Part shown: in pieces, positions 1-5,700 of the stretch | Position numbering within the stretch: position 1 is the stretch's first letter | How the letters are laid out: each line of letters opens with the position of its first letter | Made by a program: the position numbers and the translations under genes | Origin: Candidatus Latescibacterota bacterium | Lineage (GTDB): Bacteria > Latescibacterota > 4484-107 | NCBI GenBank assembly: GCA_030613045.1 | Contig: JAUWMS010000138.1 | Span: 1-6,752 of the forward strand | Length of the DNA: 6,752 nt | Direction: 5' to 3' | Notes under the pieces: generated by a model | Seen by the model: only the letters and a program-made list of their open reading frames with translations | Database searches by the model: none | Told to the model about the DNA's origin: nothing

Positions 1-2129
1 CTGCCTGTGTAGGTCTGCATATTGAAGATCAGCTTCTTCTGCTCCCGTTCGGCCAAAGAAACCCGCTGCGAGGAATCCAAATATCTGGGGTGCTTCAGTG
101 TGATCTTATATTCGCCGATGAGCAGGGGCAGCACGGCTGGCGAAGGCTTGTCCTTCTGCTCCTCGTCGTCCACAAAGATTCGGGCTCCTCTGGTGTCTGC
201 CGGTTTGCTGATAATCGTAACACTGCCCATCCTGGGTTCCGGCTTGAGTTGAATAGTTTCCTCGTCTCCGGTTTTCAGGAATAGCTCTTTTTTCGCATCG
301 TGATGTTTGGGCTGGACGGCCCTTATCGTGTATTTGCCGGGGAGCAGCTCCTTTGAAAACGCATCCTTCCCCATCTGCTTATCATTTAGATAAAGGGTCG
401 CCCCCTTTGAACTGACCCTGAGTTGGGCGAAATTCTTAATCAGCACGAACGTTCTTTCCGTGGTCTCGCCATCGTTGACCGTTACGGATTTTTCCGATCC
501 GAGCCACATTTCCTTCTCGATCCGGACGGAATAGGTTCCGGAGGGCTGCGTTTTGTTTGTGTAGGGGGTCGTTCCCACCTTCTTGCCGTCCACGATTACC
601 GCGGCCCCTTGTTCCGGTTCGGACCGTATGATCAGCCTGCCGTAGGCCGGGGTGGCCCTCAAATCGAAGCGGGCCGATTCTTTTTCCCCGTCGCCCAACT
701 CAATCACCTTTTTCTGCGGATGATAGAGGTCATTGCTGACTTCTATCGTATAGGTCCCGGAAGGCTGCCGCTCGTTTCGATAGGGATTGGTCTTCGCGGC
801 GATCCCGTTGATGGTGATGCGCGTGCCTTCCTCGGGCGTTGCGCTGATGACCAATTCTCCGAAAGTCGGGATGAGGTCGAATGAAAAGGACTCCTTTTCT
901 CCATCTCGCAACTCGATGATCTTTTCCTGCGCATGATACCACTCGTTGTTGACCCTGATCGTATAGGTCCCGGAAGGCTGCCGCTCGTTTCGATAGGGAT
1001 TCGCCTTCGCGGCGATCCCATTGATGGTGATGCGCGTGCCTTTCTCCGGCGTTGCGTGGATGACCAATTCTCCGAAAGTCGGAATGAGGTCGAATGAGAA
1101 CGTTTTGTCCTCTCCGTCTTTCAATTCCACGGTCCGCTCCTGGGGATGATAATCTCTTTTTTCCACCCGGATGGTATGCGAGCCGCTTTCGACCTGGCGC
1201 TTCGTTCGGGAGGCCGGGTCGAGGCGTTTGCCACCCACATAGACGTTCGCATCTTCCGGAGTCGTGCGGATCGTGTAGGTTGCAAACCGGGGCTTCAGCA
1301 CGATCATCGGAATCTGTTTGCTCTCCCCTTCTTCTATCGTAAACCGGCTGGTGTGGGGATAATACAGCTTCTTTCGGAGCACCAGGGTATATTCTCCCGC
1401 TATGAGATTATCCTGGTGGGGCGTTTCAAAGAGTTTCTGATCGTTGAGGAATACTTCCGCGCCCTGCGGATCGGAGTTTATCGTTACAATCCCGAGGAGC
1501 CGCATCCGTTCTTTCGAGGCGCCGGGCTTCATTTCGACCTGGATGGTTTCGTTCTTCTCAACCTGAATGTCCTGGGTCTGGTCCGCAAATCCGTCTTTGG
1601 CGAACTTGAATCGGTATTGCCCCTCGGGGAGGCTGAAAAGAGCGGCTTTTTCCTTGGTTTTCAACGGCGCGCCGTCGTCTTTGGAAATGAATACCTCCGC
1701 TTCATTCAGCTTGAACACGACTTGAAAGAGGTCTTTGTCTATCGCTCCTATAGCTCCCCCTTTTCTGGTCAGCACCATCACGTACACACTGCTGGATTTC
1801 ACAACCACTGGGATGTTATAGGAAAGCTTGATGAACCCCTCTTTGAAGATCGTCAGTCTCCGCTCCGTGGGAGACACATACAGCCAGTATTCCCCCTCTT
1901 TCTGCTCCACATTACCCACGATCCCCCGATTTGAATCGAAGAGCAGCGACTTCAAATCCGTCCTGACCTTTATGATCGCGCAGGGATCATCGTTCACATC
2001 CAGTTTTTCATAGCGAACCGCAGCTGCGTCGTTTGGAACTTCCTCGAAAGATTTCACCACAAATTCGTCCGCGTAACCATTGGAAGCAGCGCCCAAAAGC
2101 AACGCAAGCAGAATGATCGTCTTTTTCAT
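1..2129 (-). CDS. Secreted multi-PEGA-repeat protein (3' end beyond window)
   Basis: I read this frame codon by codon: from the ATG at 2129 it stays open for 709 codons to the left edge, so the C-terminus is missing. Residues 1-20 form a Sec signal peptide (MKKT, an Ile/Leu/Ala core, then SNGYA before Asp21), so the protein should be exported. Residues 21-130 are an unassigned N-terminal region. From about 133 onward come roughly eight PEGA-like beta units of 65-73 residues (starts near 133, 213, 282, 350, 421, 494, 567, 634), with hallmarks such as TPEKGTRITING, QPSGTYTIRV and DGEKESFSFDL. PEGA domains are small beta-sandwich repeats found in surface or periplasmic proteins; their ligands are mostly unknown. 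The start is supported by GAGG at 2137-2140, 7 nt upstream, and by an ATGA overlap with the preceding HEPN gene. No enzymatic domain is visible. The function is unknown, possibly envelope scaffolding or adhesion. Confidence 0.9.
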   Translation of the reverse strand, partial: MKKTIILLALLLGAASNGYADEFVVKSFEEVPNDAAAVRYEKLDVNDDPCAIIKVRTDLKSLLFDSNRGIVGNVEQKEGEYWLYVSPTERRLTIFKEGFIKLSYNIPVVVKSSSVYVMVLTRKGGAIGAIDKDLFQVVFKLNEAEVFISKDDGAPLKTKEKAALFSLPEGQYRFKFAKDGFADQTQDIQVEKNETIQVEMKPGASKERMRLLGIVTINSDPQGAEVFLNDQKLFETPHQDNLIAGEYTLVLRKKLYYPHTSRFTIEEGESKQIPMIVLKPRFATYTIRTTPEDANVYVGGKRLDPASRTKRQVESGSHTIRVEKRDYHPQERTVELKDGEDKTFSFDLIPTFGELVIHATPEKGTRITINGIAAKANPYRNERQPSGTYTIRVNNEWYHAQEKIIELRDGEKESFSFDLIPTFGELVISATPEEGTRITINGIAAKTNPYRNERQPSGTYTIEVSNDLYHPQKKVIELGDGEKESARFDLRATPAYGRLIIRSEPEQGAAVIVDGKKVGTTPYTNKTQPSGTYSVRIEKEMWLGSEKSVTVNDGETTERTFVLIKNFAQLRVSSKGATLYLNDKQMGKDAFSKELLPGKYTIRAVQPKHHDAKKELFLKTGDEETIQLKPEPRMGSVTIISKPADTRGARIFVDDEEQKDKPSPAVLPLLIGEYKITLKHPRYLDSSQRVSLAEREQKKLIFNMQTYTG
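657..1082 (-). repeat. 213-bp tandem duplication inside the PEGA gene (two units)
   Basis: Two adjacent 213-bp units (870-1082, encoding residues 350-420, and 657-869, encoding residues 421-491) each encode 71 residues, of which I count 57 identical. At DNA level 41 bases starting at 748 match exactly those starting at 961. Neighbouring PEGA units are much more diverged, so this looks like a fairly recent in-frame unit duplication, or gene conversion between units. Confidence 0.85.
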
Positions 2130-2554
2130 GGTTTTTCCTCGTGGAGATATGAGGCAATATCCCCAATGAAACGATCAAAATCCTGAAGATGACTTTGAAG
2201 GATATTGTGCAGTTCCGCTATGGTCACCTCATGATAGAAATGCACCAAACGATTTCTGTATTTTACCATTCTCACGTAGGTCCCGACGTGCTCCCGAGGG
2301 ATCATTTCTTTCTCGCCGAGTATTATCATAACATCAGCCGCTGACGCCGGTGCGCCAAGCAATCGTTTGGCTACGATATGGGCCCCGATGTCAATCATAG
2401 CCTCTACCGCTTCTCGAATGAAGTGCTTTGCGGCAGCCACGTCACGTTTTTGTCCGGAAAAATCCTCCAACGAGCACCCTTTCATCTCTTCCAGTTCCAC
2501 GACGTTGCCCCGGATGATTTCTATTCGGCTTTTTATTTTCTCGAGGTCAATCAT
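2126..2554 (-). CDS. hepT: HEPN-domain toxin of an MNT/HEPN toxin-antitoxin pair (HepT-like, DUF86)
   Basis: A 142-residue, mostly helical protein of the usual HepT length. Near the C-terminus it carries the HEPN active-site signature R-x4-H-x-Y as Arg100, His105 and Tyr107 (sequence RNRLVHFYHEV). In characterised HepT toxins this motif supports RNA cleavage, and its Tyr is the residue AMPylated by the cognate MntA antitoxin. Other family-like stretches are the N-terminal helix MIDLEKIKSRIEIIRGN and the FIREAVEAMIDIGAHI helix near 45-60, typical of the dimer-forming HEPN core. The ATG overlaps the upstream antitoxin stop by ATGA at 2551-2554, and its own stop overlaps the PEGA start the same way at 2126-2129. 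A GGAG lies 8 nt before the start. All catalytic residues are present, so the toxin looks intact. The family call is firm; toxicity in this host is inference. Confidence 0.92.
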   Translation of the reverse strand: MIDLEKIKSRIEIIRGNVVELEEMKGCSLEDFSGQKRDVAAAKHFIREAVEAMIDIGAHIVAKRLLGAPASAADVMIILGEKEMIPREHVGTYVRMVKYRNRLVHFYHEVTIAELHNILQSHLQDFDRFIGDIASYLHEEKP

Positions 2555-3000
2555 TCACCGTACTCCTCTCGCAAGGCGGCAAAGTATGTTTTGTTAAATT
2601 CCCGGAGTCGAGGCTCAAAATCATAATATCTCACCATGATGTGTGCTTCTGTCTCGCAGCGCTTATCATCGTCCCTCACATAAATCGGCTTTGCCGGAGA
2701 GATAACGCGAAACTGCAAGGGGAGGGGGACATGATTAATCACCACCAAATCGAAGTGGTCGCTTCTCAACGCAGCTTCGACCCCAGCCTCCAAATCCAAC
2801 TCCTCGTTGAGGGTGAATGCCTGCTCAGATTCAGGATCGAGCATAATCCCCAAATCCAAATCGCTTCCTTCGTAGGCCGATCCATCCGCACGGGAACCGA
2901 AAAGATAAGCGGCAATAATCCTTTCATCCTTTGAAAAGAGACCGGGCAGCCTATTTTTCAGCGTCTCGACGAGATGTTCCCTTCCAGATTCGAAAGCCAT
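2551..3000 (-). CDS. mntA: MNT-domain nucleotidyltransferase antitoxin (MntA-like)
   Basis: A minimal nucleotidyltransferase of 149 residues. It has the polymerase-beta signature G-S-x10-D-x-D in AAYLFGSRADGS followed by SDLDLGI; counted from the ATG start these are Gly35-Ser36, Asp47 and Asp49. A third acidic residue is plausible in HFDLVVINHVPLP. In the known systems MntA transfers AMP from ATP to the HepT active-site Tyr and so silences the toxin. The start is taken as the ATG at 2998-3000 because AGGTGG (rc of 3006-3011) sits 5 nt upstream. An in-frame GTG at 3007-3009 would add MEK (152 residues) but lies inside that ribosome site. The stop overlaps the HEPN start by ATGA, the typical coupling for such pairs. 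It is the first gene of the leftward operon and follows the promoter at 3092-3120. Confidence 0.92.
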   Translation of the reverse strand: MAFESGREHLVETLKNRLPGLFSKDERIIAAYLFGSRADGSAYEGSDLDLGIMLDPESEQAFTLNEELDLEAGVEAALRSDHFDLVVINHVPLPLQFRVISPAKPIYVRDDDKRCETEAHIMVRYYDFEPRLREFNKTYFAALREEYGE

Positions 3001-3005
3001 TTTTT

Positions 3006-3011
3006 CCACCT
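3006..3011 (-). promoter_or_regulatory. Ribosome binding site deciding the mntA start
   Basis: On the minus strand AGGTGG is followed by five A residues and then ATG. This places the ATG at 3000 at normal spacing. It makes the upstream in-frame GTG, which is embedded in the site, an unlikely start. Confidence 0.7.
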
Positions 3012-3091
3012 GAATTCAGAGATGCGCATTCATTATCAAACGGTTTCATTTCAATGAGGAGCCGTTCACTGCATGGAATCTATTTTGAAAC

Positions 3092-3120
3092 AATATACTA
3101 CACAGAAAATGATAAATCAA
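3092..3120 (-). promoter_or_regulatory. Sigma70-type promoter for the mntA-hepT-PEGA operon
   Basis: Reading leftward, TTGATT (3120-3115) and TATATT (3097-3092) are separated by exactly 17 bp, close to the TTGACA/TATAAT consensus. Transcription would start near 3085 and leave a leader of about 85 nt before the mntA ATG. The stretch is AT-rich and non-coding, as expected for a promoter. It is predicted from sequence alone. Confidence 0.6.
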
Positions 3121-3150
3121 GTGAAAAAACCTCAATAACACAAATTTCCT

Positions 3151-3180
3151 TTGACATTCCATCACCAGTGCTTATATTAT
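3151..3180 (+). promoter_or_regulatory. Sigma70-type promoter for the glycyl radical enzyme gene
   Basis: A perfect -35 box TTGACA (3151-3156) is followed by TATATT at 3173-3178 (16-bp spacer) or TATTAT at 3175-3180 (18-bp spacer). The start site would fall near 3186, about 110 nt before the enzyme's ATG. It is divergent from the leftward promoter, with 30 bp between the two -35 boxes, so one bound regulator could touch both. Confidence 0.6.
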
Positions 3181-3295
3181 GGCGACAAGTTCAGAAGGAT
3201 CCTTGGAGTACGGTGGCCTGTGCCGGATTTACGCCGCCCATTCACGTTTTTTGACTGTCTGATTTTGACTGGTGACATTCCACGGAGAGGTTCCG
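3181..3295 (+). promoter_or_regulatory. Leader of the glycyl radical enzyme with palindrome and direct repeats
   Basis: This non-coding leader holds a perfect 10-bp palindrome AAGGATCCTT (3195-3204) just after the predicted start site. It also holds two exact TTTTGACTG copies (3249-3257 and 3263-3271, 14 bp apart). TGACATTCCA at 3273-3282 repeats exactly the one at 3152-3161 that overlaps the -35 box. These could be operator half-sites. I recognise no known regulator motif or riboswitch here. Confidence 0.35.
3284..3290 (+). promoter_or_regulatory. Ribosome binding site deciding the glycyl radical enzyme start
   Basis: GGAGAGG lies 5 nt before the ATG at 3296. An earlier in-frame GTG at 3272 would add only eight residues and would put this strong site inside the coding region, so the ATG is preferred. 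Confidence 0.75.
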
Positions 3296-5422
3296 ATGCC
3301 CACGGAAAGAGTCCTGAAGCTGCGGGAACGCGCGCTCCACAGCGAAATCCTGGAGCCCTTTGCCAAAACGATCATCGAGGCCGAAACGTGGCGGGTCGGA
3401 GACAACGAGGCTCAGTGGCTGATCTGGCGCGCGCGGAGGGGAGCGGCACTCCTCGATCGGCTTCCGATAGAGATCGGGCCTGACGAATTGTTGGTCGGAC
3501 GCGTCGAAATGAGGACGCCCAATGCGCGGGAAGCAAAGCGTTTGGAATGGGCGCGGGAGGTGCTCAAAGAAGTCCCGCCGTGGCCGGGCGGCGACACGAG
3601 CCATTTCGCGGCGGATCACGAGAAGCTCCTGCGGCTCGGAGTGGGGGGATTGAAGCGGGAGATCGGGGAATACCGGTCCCGGCTGGATGGAAATTCGGCT
3701 GAAGATGCGGAGAAGGAGACGTTCTACGAGGCGTGCGTCCTTGCATTGGACGGGCTGAGCCGGTTCATCGAGCGGCACGCGGAGGAAGTCGAAGCGCAGA
3801 GGACAAAAGAGAAAAATCCGGCGCGGAAGGAGGAGTTGAAGCGCATCGCAGAGGTATGTCGGCAAGTGGCGGTGGAACCGGCACGAACCTTTCACGAGGC
3901 CATCCAGTTGATGCACTTTGCGATACTCGCCCTGCGCTACGGAGAGGATCATGTCTTGAACGTGGCCGGCCGGATGGATCGGACGCTCTACCCGTATTAC
4001 CGGGCGGATCTTAAGGCCGGTCGGATCACACCGGAAGCGGCTCAGGAGTTGATCAGCTGTTTCTACATCCTGACCAACGAGTACACGCAGCGGGGGCTGG
4101 CGATCTCGGTGATGGGCGGAGGACGGGACGCGGAGGGCCGGGACGCCACGAATACGATCTCCTATATGTGTCTCCAGGCCCTCGAGGAGGTGCGCCTCGT
4201 GTATCCGACGGTGGGCATCTGCTGGCACGAAGGCACGCCGAAGAAGTTGATGCATCTGGGATTCCGCATCATCACGCAGGGGATCGGAAGTCCGGCGATC
4301 TTCAACGACGAGGTGATCGCACGCGGTCTGATGGATTACGGAGTATCTGAGGCGGACTCGGTGTCCTACATCAACAGTACGTGCGTGGAGATCACCCCCA
4401 TCGCCAACAGCAATGTGTGGGTGGCTTCTCCGTATTACAACTGTCCGGGCGCGCTTTTGGAAGTATTGGAGGATACAGATTCGGACAGTCCGAAGACCTT
4501 TGAGGAACTGGTCGAGGGGTTCAAGACGAAGCTTTCGAGCCACGTGCGGGAGGAGGTATGCCGGATTGATCAAACCTGGCGAGGACGCGAAAAACGCGGC
4601 GGCATGCCCTTGCAAAGTTGCCTGACCGATGATTGCCTGGCGCGGGGAAAGGACATAGACCGCGGCGGCGCGCGTTACAACTGGGTGGAGTGTTCGTTTG
4701 TGGGATTGGCGAACCTCGTGGACAGTCTGGTGGCGCTGAGGCAGTTGGTGTTCGAGGAGAGGCGGTTCACAACGGCCGAATTTTACGAGATCCTGCGGGA
4801 TAACTTCGACGGGCACGAATCCCTTCGGCAGGAGATCCTCAACCGAATGCCCAAGTATGGAAACGACGACGACCGCGCCGATGAACTGGCCGTGGAGATG
4901 ACAAAGATGTTTGCGGAAATCTGCGCGTCCCATCGCATCGGGTCGGAGGCGCACCGATACGCGCCGGGGCTGTTCTGCTGGGTGATGCACGAGCGTCTTG
5001 GAAAGGAAACCGGCGCCACGCCGGACGGTCGCTTGGCGGGAGGTGCGCTTGCGGACGGCGCGGGTCCGGCCCAGGGGCGGGAGCGATTCGGCCCCACCGG
5101 AGCGATCAAGTCCACAACGAAGTGGCGCCACGAGCCGATGTTGGGCGGACTGGTGCTCAATCTGAAGTTCAGCCCATCCGCGCTGGAGGGGGACGAATCT
5201 CTGGAGAAACTCCGGCACTTGATCGAATCGTATATGCTTCTCGGAGGATTCGAGGTGCAGATCAACGTGGTGGACGGGCAGACCCTGCTCGATGCACAGC
5301 AGCATCCGGAGGCGCATCAGGATCTCTTGGTGCGGGTGGCCGGATACTGCGATTATTTTGTGCATCTGAATCCGAATATGCAGGCGGAGGTAATCGCACG
5401 GACGGAGTATGGGGAGGTGTAG
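3296..5422 (+). CDS. Glycyl radical enzyme of the pyruvate formate-lyase superfamily, substrate unassigned
   Basis: A 708-residue enzyme, somewhat shorter than the roughly 760-850 residues usual for the superfamily. The PFL-type barrel fills most of its length. The thiyl-radical cysteine is Cys363 in INSTCVEITPI, with Glu365 two residues later, as in the dehydratase/lyase/decarboxylase branches; true pyruvate formate-lyase has two adjacent Cys instead. Near the C-terminus the motifs DIDRGGARYNW, GATPDGRLAGG and VRVAGYCDYFVHL are family hallmarks, and Gly683 is the expected radical site, 25 residues from the end. In this family an AdoMet radical activase makes the glycyl radical, which passes to the Cys to start catalysis. 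No activase lies in the window. The usual GCVEP context is replaced by TCVEI, so I cannot assign a substrate. A LarA-like gene follows on the same strand. The enzyme should be cytoplasmic and oxygen-sensitive. Confidence 0.93.
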   Translation: MPTERVLKLRERALHSEILEPFAKTIIEAETWRVGDNEAQWLIWRARRGAALLDRLPIEIGPDELLVGRVEMRTPNAREAKRLEWAREVLKEVPPWPGGDTSHFAADHEKLLRLGVGGLKREIGEYRSRLDGNSAEDAEKETFYEACVLALDGLSRFIERHAEEVEAQRTKEKNPARKEELKRIAEVCRQVAVEPARTFHEAIQLMHFAILALRYGEDHVLNVAGRMDRTLYPYYRADLKAGRITPEAAQELISCFYILTNEYTQRGLAISVMGGGRDAEGRDATNTISYMCLQALEEVRLVYPTVGICWHEGTPKKLMHLGFRIITQGIGSPAIFNDEVIARGLMDYGVSEADSVSYINSTCVEITPIANSNVWVASPYYNCPGALLEVLEDTDSDSPKTFEELVEGFKTKLSSHVREEVCRIDQTWRGREKRGGMPLQSCLTDDCLARGKDIDRGGARYNWVECSFVGLANLVDSLVALRQLVFEERRFTTAEFYEILRDNFDGHESLRQEILNRMPKYGNDDDRADELAVEMTKMFAEICASHRIGSEAHRYAPGLFCWVMHERLGKETGATPDGRLAGGALADGAGPAQGRERFGPTGAIKSTTKWRHEPMLGGLVLNLKFSPSALEGDESLEKLRHLIESYMLLGGFEVQINVVDGQTLLDAQQHPEAHQDLLVRVAGYCDYFVHLNPNMQAEVIARTEYGEV

Positions 5423-5487
5423 GTTGGGGATTGGTGATTGGTAAGTAAGTGGACAAAATTAAATTCATAAAAATTCCTTTTTCTATA

Positions 5488-5563
5488 AGGAATCCAGGAA
5501 ACCAGGAGAGGGCTGTGGTGCATTTCGGAGGGCTGTTTTTTTCTCCTGGGTTCTTGGTTTCCT
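5488..5563. repeat. Imperfect inverted repeat, 22-bp arms with a 32-nt loop
   Basis: The left arm 5488-5509 and right arm 5542-5563 are reverse complements at 19 of 22 positions and are rich in CCAGGA-type words. The loop contains GAGGGCTGT, whose first base belongs to the left arm, in two exact copies (5508-5516 and 5528-5536). The run of T at 5535-5542 sits in the loop and not after the stem, so this is not a classic intrinsic terminator. It looks more like a REP/MITE-like palindromic element, but could still stop or stabilise the upstream mRNA. Confidence 0.6.
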
Positions 5564-5618
5564 AATTGTGAAAATGATTTTGTCTGGGAACTTAACCCCG
5601 ACTTGTCTGTGGCTCCCT

Positions 5619-5661
5619 CACGTTTCACGTTTTATGCTCTGCGTGCTCCGCGGTAAAAAAA
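5619..5661. repeat. Short repeat motif cluster (CACGTTT pair and CTCTGCG...GCGG plus A tract)
   Basis: Tandem CACGTTT copies are followed by CTCTGCGTGCTCCGCGG and a run of A. On the minus strand a frame through it reads FFTAEHAEH, which I recall as a spurious peptide commonly predicted from dispersed intergenic repeats in several environmental phyla. The repeat nature outside this window cannot be seen here. Confidence 0.4.
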
Positions 5662-5684
5662 TCGGGTGAACCCCGAATGCGCAC

Positions 5685-5691
5685 GGAAGGA
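5685..5691 (+). promoter_or_regulatory. Ribosome binding site of the LarA-like gene
   Basis: GGAAGGA lies 9 nt before the ATG at 5701 across an A-rich stretch. A second in-frame ATG at 5719 lacks a comparable site at normal spacing. Confidence 0.6.
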
Positions 5692-5700
5692 AAAAAAATT

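Larger units (their letters stand above)
5423..5700. other. Repeat-rich intergenic spacer without a gene
   Basis: I see no credible coding region in these 278 bases. The spacer holds a tandem GATTGGT pair (5429-5442), a large imperfect hairpin (5488-5563), a tandem CACGTTT pair (5619-5632) and a CTCTGCG...GCGG motif followed by an A tract (5637-5661). No strong sigma70 promoter stands out, so the downstream gene may be read through from the glycyl radical enzyme. Confidence 0.7.

Noticed and set aside
1146..1934. A 262-codon plus-strand open frame
   Set aside because: It lies fully antisense to the continuous PEGA frame, has no recognisable domain, and the opposite strand shows repeated PEGA motifs.
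3046..3057. TCATT-TC-AATGA inverted repeat in the mntA leader as an autoregulation operator
   Set aside because: Five-base AT-rich arms are too short to distinguish from chance.
3242..5365. A 707-codon minus-strand open frame across the glycyl radical enzyme gene
   Set aside because: It is antisense to a gene with clear catalytic motifs. Its product is Arg/His/Pro-rich without a recognisable domain, as expected for a shadow frame in GC-rich DNA.
3296..5422. Naming the radical enzyme pyruvate formate-lyase (pflB)
   Set aside because: It has a single Cys in a Cys-Val-Glu motif and not the adjacent Cys-Cys pair of true pyruvate formate-lyase.
5488..5563. Classic Rho-independent terminator of the glycyl radical enzyme
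   Set aside because: The hairpin is large and imperfect, and its T run is inside the loop and not after the stem, so I list it as an inverted repeat only.
5655..5676. Hairpin TCGGG/CCCGA followed by a T tract when read on the minus strand, resembling an intrinsic terminator
   Set aside because: The stem is only 5 bp, and no minus-strand gene lies to its right for it to terminate. Most likely it is chance next to the A tract.
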